A stretch of DNA of 64,000 bases from Protula sp. h YS-2021 (Eukaryota > Annelida > Polychaeta > Sabellida > Serpulidae). The stretch covers positions 108,492,287 to 108,556,286 of the forward strand of contig OX457024.1 of the NCBI GenBank assembly GCA_949752745.1. Direction: 5' to 3'. This document shows positions 50,088 through 60,955 of this stretch, piece by piece (the first letter of the stretch is position 1; each line of letters begins with the position of its first letter). The translations under genes and the position numbers were made by a program. The notes beneath the pieces are model-generated. The model searched no databases. It saw nothing but the letters and a program-made list of their open reading frames with translations, and was not told the DNA's origin.

Positions 50088-50219
50088 TTATTCTGACATG
50101 TCGGTTTCTTCTTGTAATAAAATATCTTTTAATATATTTGCTGCCTCTTCTATCATGTTCTTTCTTTGTTTACGTCGAAACCACTCACATAAAACCAAAT
50201 TTGCTAGTAAGAAAAACAT
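50088..50219 (-). CDS. Small membrane protein, 43 aa
   Basis: MFFLLANLVLCEW forms a short hydrophobic anchor, followed by RRKQRKN and an acidic amphipathic helix to EETDMSE. Located 21 bases upstream of the NADAR gene on the same strand and absent from element A. A type-III-like membrane peptide is inferred. It is too short for family recognition. Confidence 0.45.
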   Translation of the reverse strand: MFFLLANLVLCEWFRRKQRKNMIEEAANILKDILLQEETDMSE

Positions 50220-50262
50220 TGTTATCAATTCACTATGTTGTTACAAAGATGTTAAAAGGTTT

Positions 50263-50592
50263 TTATATCTTTAAAGTTACCTGATAAAGCTGCTCGGTTT
50301 CCTCTTCTTGTAGTTCACAACAATCTCTCAAATGATCAACTACGGTGAAATATACTTCTACATCAGTACGAGCAGAATAAAGCGCAGAATCAAAGTCAAA
50401 GTCAGGACCTTCTTCTATTCAAATTTTATGACATTCTCCAAGAAATCTTGAATGCAGTTCAATCACATCAAGACTATGATCTACAACATCCCAAAAAGCA
50501 TCCAAATGATAAATTTGATAGTCTGGAGTGCCACAGCAAGCAAGTTTAGCAATCATCAAGTCAACATAAGCATTTTTAAAACATGCGTCCAT
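50263..50592 (-). pseudogene. Accessory YVDYML-family protein with internal TGA (element B)
   Basis: Reading from ATG at 50,592: MDACFKNAYVDLMIAKL, a WDVVDHSLDV helix and FLGECHKI, the pattern of the 93-aa gene at 8,071. TGA at 50,419-50,421 interrupts it after 57 codons; the frame then stays open to TAA at 50,263 with acidic residues (FDFDSALYSA), as in its paralogues. Probably a recent loss. Confidence 0.6.
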
Positions 50593-50616
50593 CTTGTTTC
50601 AGTGTCTTGTGGGCTT

Positions 50617-51243
50617 TTACTTTGCTTCACTGACTTTAAGTACTCCACACTTGCCGCAGAAGTTGTTTGGTTCACACAACTTGCAATTATACTTGTGGCA
50701 GTGGCAATGATAATCCTCCACATATCCACAAGCACCGCAGTAGTCACAGGTAAGTCCAAGTTGATTTTGTACGTTCATGTTCTCCAACTGAACTTCAGCC
50801 AGCCTTTTCTTGGATAGCTTTGACACCTTCATCCGACCATCCTTTTGCAGCTTGATGATCATTTTCTTGTCATGACATTCCGCACATGGTGATAGGGCTG
50901 AGTTGATGTTGTCCATCTCCTGAAGCAGTGTCTCCCATTCACCATCATTCATGTTGATGTGATGTGTGTATTCTTTCCCTTCAAACCGTGACGTGCGCAC
51001 AAAACTCACATACCGCATATCCAAGTATGAAATGACTTCAAGCCACTTCGTTTGCGTTAAGTATAGTTTGAAGCCAATGTCGCGTAAATTTTTCAAGCTC
51101 TGACACACAATCTTCCACAAAGATGGTGAATAAGCACACCACCTCTCTCCACGTGTGATGCGTAGAAATGGCCCATATTCTCCATGCTCCACAGTAATGG
51201 TTAAGTTGGCACTAATTTTAAAGCTGCTTGTCTTGTTCTCCAT
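50617..51243 (-). CDS. PC4-like repeat protein with zinc ribbon, 208 aa (element B)
   Basis: Homologue of 8,409-9,029 with the same order: TITVEHGEYGPFLRITRG unit, LEVISYLDMRYVSFVRT unit, basic linker (KVSKLSKKRLAEVQ), and Cys/His tail (CDYCGACGY, CHCHKYNCKLCEP, CGKCG). Intact. TATAAAAGG sequences lie upstream near 51,330 and 51,393-51,400 on the minus strand, in a locally duplicated promoter region (51,290-51,410). Confidence 0.6.
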   Translation of the reverse strand: MENKTSSFKISANLTITVEHGEYGPFLRITRGERWCAYSPSLWKIVCQSLKNLRDIGFKLYLTQTKWLEVISYLDMRYVSFVRTSRFEGKEYTHHINMNDGEWETLLQEMDNINSALSPCAECHDKKMIIKLQKDGRMKVSKLSKKRLAEVQLENMNVQNQLGLTCDYCGACGYVEDYHCHCHKYNCKLCEPNNFCGKCGVLKVSEAK

Positions 51244-51392
51244 GGCTGCGACAATGTACTGATGACTTCATGTCCACTCCCTCTAACTGTCTGCTGAGAA
51301 ATGACTTCACTCTGCTGAGTACACTCCCTTTTATACCCAACTATCTGCTGAAAAATAACTTCACTTCAACTGCCTGTTGAGTCCACTCCTTT

Positions 51393-51800
51393 TTATACCC
51401 AACCATCCGCTGAGTCAGCTCCCTTTTCAAACAACTTGCAAAGCTTTGAATTCACTTCAACTCGTCCATGGTTGAATCGAACAAGGTCTGATACATTCGT
51501 TGTCAATGGAACATCATCATCATAATATAGAATAATTCTTGCAGCTACATCTAACATGAGCTCCACTGCCCAAATTGTATTCGCGTGGATAAATGCTGAA
51601 TCAATGTCATAAGCTGATAGTATATGTAGATCTTCGCATTCATGTTGAAAAGAGCGGATGAAACGATCTCTTGGAATGGCCTTTCCAACAGCTTCCCAAT
51701 GTAGATGCAAATTCTTTACTTGCCACATCCATTCCAATTCAAAAGCAGGAAGCATTGAAAACACATAGTCAATATAGTTTACTTTGAACACATCATCCAT
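51393..51800 (-). CDS. Accessory helical protein of the YVDYML family, 135 aa (element B)
   Basis: Homologue of 9,068-9,514. The ATG at 51,800 (MDDVFKVNYIDYVF) is chosen because TATAAAAG lies at about 51,842-51,850; the upstream in-frame ATG at 51,857 precedes the TATA box. Contains VKNLHLHWEA, RSFQHECEDL and the NVSDLVRFNHGRVEVN block. Confidence 0.5.
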   Translation of the reverse strand: MDDVFKVNYIDYVFSMLPAFELEWMWQVKNLHLHWEAVGKAIPRDRFIRSFQHECEDLHILSAYDIDSAFIHANTIWAVELMLDVAARIILYYDDDVPLTTNVSDLVRFNHGRVEVNSKLCKLFEKGADSADGWV

Positions 51801-51878
51801 AGTCTCTACACATCTACAATGTACTAATACCTTTGAGGTCCGTTCTTTTATACCCAACCATCTGCTGAATCAAGCTTT

Positions 51879-52100
51879 TCAAACTTCTTGCAGATGTAAA
51901 TTCTTCACTTGCAGCATCCAATCCCATTCAAAAGCAGGAAGCTTTGAAAATACATAGTTAGTATAATTCACTTTGAAGATGTCGTCCATAGTCATACATC
52001 TGTCAAGAAGTAATGCCGACATTGTGAAGTATTTTCTCGTCACACAATCTCCATTTGTTGACTTGTTGAAAGAATGTATTACCAGTTGACTAGTTGACAT
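51879..52100 (-). pseudogene. Truncated duplicate of the YVDYML-family gene (element B)
   Basis: Tandem partial copy of the gene before it: MTMDDIFKVNYTNYVFSKLP and VKNLHLQ align, then it ends at 51,879. A TATA-like GTATAAAAG sits just upstream near 52,114-52,121. Confidence 0.5.
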
Positions 52101-52104
52101 GTTT

Positions 52105-52690
52105 CACTCATGCTTTTATACTACTTCCATGTAATCAAAATATGGTGTGTAACTTTATTCAAAAATTGTTAAAATTGTTGACTCAGCAGAATTTTACTTA
52201 TGTGTATGAATGTCTCACTTACAGCTGCACTGCTGTAAAGCAACGACATCTGACGGTGAAACCAAAAAGTATTCATCCGCGAAATAGCACAGGAAATAAC
52301 TGAATCAAATGGTGAAATTTTCATTGAAATCAACCAACTATAACGAAAGTTATCCCAATTTTTTACAAAGTTAAAATGGTGGTAAAAATGCATACAGCCA
52401 CCTGTGCAACTAGCCCATGATCACTTTATAACAAAAGTTTACATAAACCTAAATCAAATGCGGAAATTTTCATTGAAATAGACCAACTATATCGAAAGTT
52501 ATCACACTTTTTTCACTTTTTACACAGTTAAAATGGCGGCATGTTACATTATGCATACAGTCAGCTGCGACAATAGCCTGTGACCACTTTATGACAATAC
52601 TTTACATAAAACTGAATCAAACAGTGAAATTTTCATATAAATCAACCAAGTAGTTTTAAAGTTATACATTCTTGAAGTTAGCCATATCAC
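52105..52690. other. Non-coding spacer inside Maverick B with a threefold degenerate repeat
   Basis: Three loose copies of a ~170-bp unit (near 52,290-52,430, 52,440-52,580 and 52,600-52,690) share AAATTTTCAT..AAATCAACCAA, TATGCATACAG and CTGT..CA..AGCC. No gene seen. Confidence 0.45.
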
Positions 52691-52699
52691 GATCCTGGG

Positions 52700-53836
52700 G
52701 GGGGGGGGGGGGGGGGTCGGTACATAGTATATGCTGTGGGGGGGGTCGGTACATAGTATGTCCTAGGGAGGGTGGGGTCCGTCCCGACTGCCGCCTAGGG
52801 GGGGGGGGGGGGTCGGTACATAGTATGTCCTAGGGGGGTCATCACTTTTTTTCTTTACCCTGTCTGCCTGTTGCTATGGTTACGTCGCCCATGACGTCAT
52901 TATGGCGTCACAATGATTGACAGGTGACAGCGGGCTTAATTGGCTTAATTGACTTAATTGACTTGATTGATCACGTGATTCATGACGTCACGATGATTGA
53001 CTGGGGTGAAACCCCTCTTTCTACCCTACTAGTACAGTAGGTAAGAGCAACTGTTTTCACTTGTTTTCCATGTGTATCCAACGGCAGCCAGAGCATGAAT
53101 GAAACATATGTACACACACAATGTGCTCTTATAGGAGTGCTGAATCACATCCTAGGGGGTCCCAACATGGGGGGTCCCCATTATATAATAGACAGATGGT
53201 GGAAATTTTCAAGGGGGACCCCACCCCCGGAGACCCCCCCCCCGGGGGGTCCCCATGGTATGATAGACAGATGGTGGAATTCCCACGGGGGGTCCCCGGG
53301 GGGTCCCCATAATATGATATGAAAGTGATGCCCGAGGGCGGGTTCGATCCACCGACCTTCAGATCAAGGGTCCTCATACGAGTCCTCTGCTCTACCAAGT
53401 GAGCCAGTCAGGTCTAAAGGTTAATGATCGGGAATACATTCCTCATATACGGTTGAAGTCACATGACACATGATTGACAGGTCACGTGACGGACAGGTCA
53501 CGTGACTAATGACGTCATGATGAATAACAGGTGAGCTAGGGTTAGGGTAATGCTGCTTAGGAAAGTCTTACGTTAGTATGACGTCATTATGATGTCAATA
53601 TGACGTCATGACGTCCTAACGTCATGATGACGTCATTATAACGTCATTATGACGTCATTGGCACGGGCGGGCGCTCAGACCTATCAATCTGATCCACCAC
53701 ACCTTTCTGACGTCATTATGACGTCATTATTACGTCACTGTTTTAGTATACCCATGGGCGTACTAAAACACTCATGACGTCACAGTTTTAATACGCCCAT
53801 TATATATTGTTTTAAGGCGCCCATAATACCCCTACT
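52700..53836 (-). repeat. Right terminal inverted repeat of Maverick B, uninterrupted
   Basis: Inverted copy of 31,596-32,397 plus 37,010-~37,310. Holds the empty GTAC site of the nested element at 53,032-53,035, the tRNA-like unit, GGGGTCCCC blocks, the TGACGTCA cluster, and the TACT-3' end. Confidence 0.9.
53328..53412 (-). other. tRNA-like Pol III unit in the right TIR
   Basis: Minus-strand counterpart of 32,020-32,103: same A-box (GGCTCACTTGGTAGAGC) and B-box (GATCGAACC). Confidence 0.6.
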
Positions 53837-53842
53837 CCAAAT
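53837..53842 (+). repeat. Right target-site duplication of Maverick B (CCAAAT)
   Basis: Directly after ..CCCCTACT; equals 31,590-31,595. Confidence 0.9.
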
Positions 53843-55619
53843 GTTTTAATATCGCTCAGTATAATAAAGATATCGTATGCAACCGTTTGAGTATATTTTG
53901 CCAAGATCAAACTCTTTCTTATAGTGACATGCGTTATTGTTTCACTTGTACTATATTGAGTCATAGCTGCCTGAATAGTAACAATATTTGTCGAAACTTT
54001 ATACATTTTGAAAAAGTATGTCACCGGAAATGGCTACTCACTACACAGCTGATTTAGTGCATACCAAATAGTGATGAGTAGTTATGACGGACCATGTTGT
54101 TATTATAGAAATCATGCAATTTCTGTACTGAAGTTGTAGCAGTTTACGCGAATTTACTTTTTGTTTTGAGTGTTCCAACATTTGGTCGCAAAAGAATTCC
54201 TGAAATAGGCGTGTAGTACATGTTTTAAAACTATTATATCCATCCTGTCATTCGGTATATAGATAGCCTTTCTTGAGAAAAAAAGCATAAAAAGCAGAAA
54301 AAATGGTAATATAAACTTATCCTTTGATTTCTGGATTTACACACTGTGTTTCTAAAGCAGTAACATACGTAGCGCCGAGTTACCGGAAAAACAAATACAC
54401 TTTAATTTAAATGCAATCGACTGTTTTATTGAGCGATAATAAGGTACAAAGGGGTCATAGGTAAAATTTTGCCGAAAGGCTGGGCGTTTCGACCGAGTTA
54501 GGTTGGGATATAGGCAGCTGGGATATGGATATAAAGAAATGAAAAAAATTGCAAATAAGCCTAATCACACTGGATGTTTCGAATAAAATGCGCAAGAATT
54601 TTGAATTTCGGCTGCGAGGGAACCGGGTACTGTAAATAGATGAAAGAAATGATAGAAAAGCATGGAACAAATAGCGCAAAAACAGCTCATACTCAGACCA
54701 TAAAAGAAATTGAAACTTGAAGCTATGTTTAAAATAGCATACTGGTTGTTAAAAACCCGATTACTCTTTGGTGCAAGAGAAATTTGACATTTAGCCAAAA
54801 TCTCTCTATCATTTTATCATTTCTTTCATTTTTACCAGGTTATTTTTATTCGAAATGCAGAATTTTTGCGCATTTTTATTGGGAACGCCCAAAGTGTGAT
54901 TTGGCTTATATAAACAAAATACATTTTGCCAGAAACATTTTCCCATGTTGGTTATTGAATGGGCTGAATAATATGTAAAATGGTTTTTAAAGATCATATG
55001 ACCGCTTTTTAAAATCTAAAGTGTTCTGTTGGAAGAAACTTACAATTTTGACATTTTTCTCTTATTTCTTTATAATTTATCAAAAAAAGTGGTCGAACCG
55101 ACGCCTCCATCGGAAAGATCGCAAAGTTTTAATTGGCTTGTAGAAAAATCTGACGAAACTCAACAAAATTCTATTTTGCCAGAAACATACTCACAAGTGG
55201 GCTATAAAAGATGCAGAATAATATGTGAACTTGTTTAAAGGTCATGCTTTTAAATTTCACAGTGCGCATGTTGAGAGAAAATTAGAATTGTGATGTTTTG
55301 CCTTTATCATTGCTTTGTAATTTATCTCCCCCCCCCCCCACCCAAGAAAAATGAAGTCGAAGTGGCACCTCCTTCGGAAATATCCGAAAGCACTATCGGA
55401 AAGGCCCGAAGGCACGAATTGGCTTATTGCACTTGCACTCCTTGCACTCCCGATCCCTCTCCGAAAATTCTTATAGAGGCTTCGGCTTGACAGCAACTAA
55501 GTTAACATATAATAAACTAGTAAAAAACTTAAATGTGTAATTTTCTACTGATTTAGAAGTTTCATTTTCAAATTTTTGTGCGAGATCAGCAAACACGATG
55601 TTGAGCAAACACCATGTTG
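53843..55619. other. Flanking DNA with a dispersed ~60-bp repeat; no gene seen
   Basis: A motif around CGAATAAAATGCGCAAGAATTTTGAATTT occurs near 54,575-54,605, inverted near 54,850-54,880, and again direct near 56,535-56,565 (after the LINE fragment). No open frame looks coding. A C run is present at 55,328-55,338. Confidence 0.45.
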
Positions 55620-55625
55620 TGAAAC

Positions 55626-56359
55626 ATGTCATGTCTTATAGAGAATCTCCAGCGCTGGGAACAAGACTGGCAGATGCGCTTTCACCCTGCAAAATGTCAC
55701 GTCATGCATATCAATACTAAGAAGAAAGTCATCCGATACAACTACTCCATTCACCACCAAGTTCTTGAAGAAGTTGAGAGTTCCAAATACCTCGGTGTCA
55801 ATCTACAAAGACGTTTAAATTGGAACAAGCACATTGATGCCATAAGTAACAAGGCAAACCAGACCTGCTCATTCCTAAGACGCAATCTTTCTCGCTGCCC
55901 CCGCCAAACCAAGGTGAACGCTTATAAAGCCATGGTTAGACCTATGCAAGTTTTGTATGGGACCCACACACACAGTCCAACATCATCAAACTAGAAATGG
56001 TCCAGAGGCGCGCTGCACACTATGTCACAGGTGACTACCACCGGTCTCATAGTGTGACACAGATGTTAGACCAGCTGCAGTGGACTTCCCTGCAAGAAAG
56101 AAGAGCACAAGCTACGGTCGTTCTGATGTATAAAATTATCAACGGCCTAGCGGATGTTCAATGTTCCCACCTAGTGCAAACAGCATCCAATCGCGGTCTA
56201 AATCACCATATAATGGTACCCTTCGCAAGGACGCAGTTATACCAAAAGTCATTCTTCCCCACATCTATCCGCCTGTGGAACCTCCTTCCAAAGGAAGTTG
56301 TGGCCTGTTCCAGTGTCGAGGCTTTCCGCGGACAGGTTCAGACTATCTCCCTCACCTAG
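55626..56359 (+). mobile_element. LINE reverse-transcriptase C-terminal fragment
   Basis: Two frames: 55,626-55,994 (NLQRWEQDWQMRFHPAKCHV, SSKYLGVNLQRRLNWNKHI) and 55,997-56,359 (MVQRRAAHYVTGDY, FPTSIRLWNLLPKEVV). This is the end of a Jockey/CR1-like ORF2 with a frameshift near 55,970. The part upstream of the RT core is missing, so this is a 5'-truncated copy. Confidence 0.82.
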
Positions 56360-57535
56360 AAGCACAAGTGATGATTTTAGTTCCACTGTACATACGTCTG
56401 GCACCAGCATTATGTACATTATCAATTGTTTTTGCTTTGAGTTTTGCTGATTTCTCTTGTTTCATTCCAAGCAGTTATGCTTAAAGAAATGCGTAATCAA
56501 CTGATTGATAAGCCAAACCACACTTTGAGTGTTTCGAATAAAATGCGCAAGAATTTTGAATTTTGACAGCGAGAGAAATCAATGTAGACAAGGGAAAAAA
56601 ATAAGCCAGTGTCATTGATTTATATTAAGATCTTGTCAAAGGAATTAAAGTATTTTTTTATTTGAGTGTCAAACATGACGTATTGCTTCAGACTAGAAAA
56701 TACGACGTTTCCTTACAAAATTAACCTTTCCTTTTCTCTTAGTTTCGATCAGTTCCTGACTCCGCTTCAGCCGCTGTTGAGCCAAACATTACCAATAATA
56801 AATCACAGCGAATATGAAGTATATGCAATAGAAAAAACTAGAAATAAGAAAAGTATAAGACAATAAGACAACAGTTTTCGTAGCTTTGCGAAAAATGCTG
56901 TCCCAAAGAGTTAATTGTCCATTTTTTATTATTGATGACGTTCCTTTACCTGTCACTTGCCGGTGAACACCGCAGTTGTTGTTTATATATCGGCATCTTT
57001 TCCTGTTTAAAGTGTATGAAATTATCCCAGATGACCTAGATACCTTAGACAGTTGCTAACCTGACTGACTTTAATTATTGCTTTGATAATTATCTTCTGT
57101 TGCTTGAATCACAGATGCCGCCTGCATTTGCTCGTAATGCAGCGTTTCAAGTCACCAAGATAAACCCCCTAAAAAACCTTTATTTTTTTTAGGAGACCTC
57201 AAAAAAGTTTTGAAAACCCCTAAATTCCCCAAAAAGCCTTTGTTTTCATTTTGGCCAACCCCCCCCCCCCCCCCTCCCCCGTTTTCACCCATGGCGTTTC
57301 TTTGCTTAAATTATGAGAAATATGTTACATGCCATATTTCAATAAGCTAGTTTTGCGTAATCTGTAGGTTCTTGTCACGAAGCAATGCATATGTTGTTGG
57401 GAATGTGTCATCTGATTGAATTCTGATTTTTTTTTTTTTTTTTTTTCAGATCATGATCTGAGTGGGTTCTGTGTGTTTGAAATATATGTTAAAATAAAAT
57501 ATAACTTGTTATAAGTGCTGCCTAAAATGTGTTAA
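56360..57535. other. Intergenic; no gene seen
   Basis: AT-rich with homopolymers (C run near 57,258-57,276, T run near 57,427-57,446). No supported gene. Confidence 0.4.
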
Positions 57536-57539
57536 GTTT

Positions 57540-58035
57540 ATGTTTTTAGACCCCAACCGGGCGAGCCCGGGAGTCTATAGGATTGCCCTCTGTCCGTCCG
57601 TGTGTCACACTTTGGATGCTGTTTTGTTTCCACGCAAGTTCTCCGAAACTATTTATCCTAGATATATGCTACCTTGCACAGTGGAAATATATATATTGAA
57701 GTTGTGCATCGTCGTGTTATTTTTCAAATCGGTAAAAAATGTCCAAAATGGCGAATTCTTGTGTCCGGCTGGGGTCTGCGCCTTCGACGATGGCTTGTTT
57801 ACTCTTCGATTGACATTTTTTGTGTGTTTTATATGTTTATACCCCTAAAATGACCCCCCAAAAAACTTTATTTTTGAAATTGGACCCCCCCCCCCAAAAA
57901 AAAAACAAAAAAACAAAAAAAACAAAAAAAAAAACAATTTTATTATTTTTTTTGGGGGGGGGGAGGGGTCACTTGAAACCCTGCGTAAAGATATCAGGAA
58001 AAATGGCACTTATCCGTAAAGAGGTAAGCCGAAAT
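57540..58035. other. Low-complexity region with a CTGTCCGTCCGTGTG motif
   Basis: The start (GGGCGAGCCCGGGAGTCTAT then CTCTGTCCGTCCG) resembles a common dispersed invertebrate repeat, but this cannot be tested here. 57,885-57,965 is C, A and G homopolymer sequence. Confidence 0.35.
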
Positions 58036-58665
58036 GGCGCCTGCATCTGCTGGTAAAGACGCCAGCCGAAATGGCGCCTGCATCTGCTCGTAAAGACGCC
58101 AGCCGAAATGGCGCCTGCATCTGCTCGTAAAGACGCCAGCCGAAATGGCGCCTGCATCTGCTCGTAAAGACGCCAGCCGAAATGGCGCCTGCATCTGCTC
58201 GTAAAGACGCCAGCCGAATTGGCGCCTGCATCTGCTCGTAAAGACGCCAGCCGAAATGGCGCCTGCATCTGCTCGTAAAGACGCCAGCCGAAATGGCGCC
58301 TGCATCCGGTCGTAAAGACGCCAGCCAAAATGGTGCCTGCATCTGCTCGTAAAAACGCCAGCCAAAATGGCGCCAGCATCTGCTCGTAAAGACGCCAGCC
58401 AAAATGGCGCCTGCATCTGCTCGTAAAGACGCCAGCCGAAATGGCGCCTGCATCTGCTCGTAAAGACGCCAGCCGAAATGGCGCCTGCATCTGCTCGTAA
58501 AGACGCCAGCCGAAATGGCGCCTGCATCTGCTCGTAAAGACGCCAGCCAAAATGGCGCCTGCATCTGCTCGTAAAGACGCCAGCCAAAATGGCGCCTGCA
58601 TCTGCTCGTAAAGACGCCAGCCGAAATGGCGCCTACATCTGCTCGTAAAGACGTGTTTAGCCTGA
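58036..58665 (+). repeat. 37-bp minisatellite, about 17 copies
   Basis: Nearly identical units built on GCCTGCATCTGCTCGTAAAG and ACGCCAGCCGAAATGGC. Because 37 is not divisible by three and no unit has a minus-strand stop, all three minus-strand frames stay open; these are not genes. Confidence 0.92.
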
Positions 58666-58740
58666 AATGTTCAGGGTTGCAAATTACGGTGGCCCGTGGC
58701 CACCAGATTTTGACTCGGGCCACCAGAATTTGGGGGATCG

Positions 58741-59977
58741 CAGTGTGTCAAGTATCCTATTTTTTCCTATATTTTCCTATTTTTTTTTTAATTCCTATTT
58801 TTTCCTATTTTTGAACAAAATTCCTATTTTTTCCTATTTTTTAAAAATACGTTTGTTAATTATTTTGTGTTTTATTTCTGTCTTATATTTTTCAGCCTTT
58901 CTCTTGTTAAAAACAGCGTAGAGGTTTCTTCTGGTTGCCGTCCCAGTGAGGCGCATCTGAGGGACACCCATGGTGCTTCTTTTAGACAACCCAGTTGGTT
59001 TTCTACGAAAGTTGTAGCACCACTGTTTAAATGTTTCCGAGTCACAGATACCCAATCTATTTTTTGATCTTAGGCAAGTTCCGATTAAACTGTAATATTA
59101 AAGGGAAATGGGCAGTAACTACACACTGTAAGAAAACGTTGAAATACTACTTGGCTAGAAAGTGAAAAGATAAACAGGTTATTACCCATATCAAAAGTAA
59201 ATAATTGATTATTACTCTTCACTCGGCTGGTCACAATGTACCTGGACATTCTTGTTGAAGATTCAAAGTTATAGGTTGGGTTTGCTCGGTATGATTCATG
59301 ATTATAAAATCTACTTATTTTCAGATTCTTGAAAGGCTTTCCGGTTGTACAAGGACTTCAGAAAACTTTCTGTTGATGTATAAAGCTGAACATTAGGCGA
59401 AGTCATGCCTTCTGGTCGCACAAAATTTAACGAAGGATGGCTTAACGATAATAGTTGTTGCAGGCATGATGCTTAAGAAGAAATCCAGTTATTTTCTATA
59501 TATTTCATTAAATAAATTAAATTCGAGCACTAGTAATTCAAAAATTGTTACGTACTGCTTTCAATGTGTAGTTTTTATAACAATGGAACATACTTTGTCA
59601 TTGATTGATTGTATTTTTTCCATCATAATATGCCCATGACTAAACTGCCATCAGTTAAAAAAATTGACGTACAGTTTCACAAAGTATGCTTGCAACAACT
59701 ATTGCACAAGAGGGAGAAAAATTAAAAAAAAAAAAACAAAAAAAAAAAAAACGATTTCTAATTCTCATAATATCTTGTGTTAGAATTTGAAATTGGTGAG
59801 GAAAGGTTGGCTGCAGGGGAGGAGGAGGCCAACGTATATAGCACTATAGTTATTGAAATGAAATTGGATTGTAATGATTTTTTTTAATTCCTGTTTTTTC
59901 CTATTTTTTTGCCAAGCCATTCCTATTTTTTTATCCAATTCCTATTATTTTTTGCTTTAAAATCGCTTGACACACTG
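58741..59977. mobile_element. Non-autonomous inverted-repeat element, 1,237 bp, inside the hAT element
   Basis: Begins CAGTGTGTCAAG and ends with its exact reverse complement. GGATCG is duplicated on both sides (58,735-58,740 and 59,978-59,983). Subterminal TCCTATTTTTTCC repeats stand at both ends. No transposase is visible. Confidence 0.82.
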
Positions 59978-60401
59978 GGATCGTGGCCCGGCGGACCACG
60001 AAACATTTGAAAGAGAGGGATAATTTTTTTAAATGTTTTTTTTTAATCATTATGCTCTCTTGAATTTTTATATAGCAAAACAATGTACACATGAAAGATT
60101 TTTTTCACTCACACAATGAGCTCTCGATTATTTATTCCTCACAGGTAGAACCTGCGGGGAATATATGCGATCGACCACGTGTCGGTCTGTCATCAAGAGC
60201 TTGTTAAAACGATAACTTAAAAACTCCTGCAAGGATTTTCATGAAACTTGGTGTGTAGCTTCTATGGGAGCAAACACAGATCGGTATTGTAAATGGGCCA
60301 GGTTCGTCCAAGGAAAATGCACCAGCTGGACTTAGAAAATTTCAGCTCTTGATTGACTACTGATGGCCGTGTTTAACTGATGGGGAGGCCTGTTGGGAAT
60401 A

Positions 60402-60775
60402 TGTGGGCTATGCACAGTGCTCTGGTAAGTGATGGGTCAACAGACAGTGCTGTAAAAGAGGCTGAGATCGTCTACATAAGATACACTCAGAAGGGCGAAA
60501 TAACGACAAATTTTCTGGGCATTAAAATGTACACAAATCAGACGCCAACCACATAGCGGATGCAATAATAGGACAATCAAACGATGTATTAGGTGATACA
60601 TGGCAATCTAAGATTGTAGCTATGGCCACAGATGGTGCAGCAGTAATGGTTGGAAAAGACAATGGCGTTGTAAAAATAAAAAAGTTCACCCACCAAAATG
60701 ACCTGTTTGGTTTACACTGTTCGGTGCATTGGCGGAAAACATTGAATGAGAACTTTAAGATTGTCACATGAGTGA
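60402..60775 (+). pseudogene. hAT transposase remnant (ZNF862/ZMYM-like)
   Basis: Two frames: VSDGSTDSAVKEAEIVYIRY then FLGIK (60,402-60,535), and after a shift IVAMATDGAAVMVGKDNGVV and LFGLHCSVHW (60,555-60,775). These match the catalytic region of hAT transposases of the zinc finger protein 862-like type. Non-functional. Confidence 0.75.
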
Positions 60776-60955
60776 ATATTAATCAGAAATGTCAGAAATG
60801 TATTTTGAGGGTTTTTATTCTATTTTATTTTGTTTTATCGTTTTATTTGCAAAAATAATCCGGGCCACCAGATTTTGGCTCGGGCCACCAAGTTTTTTAG
60901 GCTCGTGGCCCGGCGGACCACGGCAGAAAAATCCTAAGTTTCACCCCTGAATGTT

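Larger units (their letters stand above)
31596..53836. mobile_element. Maverick/Polinton (adintovirus-type) element B, complete, 22,241 bp
   Basis: Both ends read AGTA..GGGTAT.ATGGGCGCC inward and are flanked by CCAAAT, so integration is by a Maverick-type integrase (6-bp duplication, AG...CT ends). Without the 4.6-kb nested element the length is about 17.6 kb, normal for Mavericks. It holds polymerase, four PC4-like genes, protease, major capsid, pX-like, penton, acylated protein, two unknowns, ATPase, integrase and accessory genes. Polymerase and integrase frames are open; protease, capsid, ATPase and two structural genes are damaged. It was inserted about 105 bp upstream of the start of the LINE ORF1. 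Confidence 0.93.
58672..60949. mobile_element. Degenerate hAT-like transposon, 2,278 bp with insert
   Basis: Ends CAGGGTTGCAAATTAC and the inverted CAGGGGTGAAACTTAG, followed inward by inverted GGGCCACCAGATTTTG motifs. AATGTT flanks both sides (58,666-58,671 and 60,950-60,955), a 6-bp duplication. A hAT transposase remnant lies at 60,402-60,775. Another element is inserted at 58,741-59,977. Confidence 0.75.

Noticed and set aside
57969..58723. Three overlapping reverse-strand proteins of 197-237 residues
   Set aside because: They are three phases of one 37-bp repeat without stops; no start context or homology.
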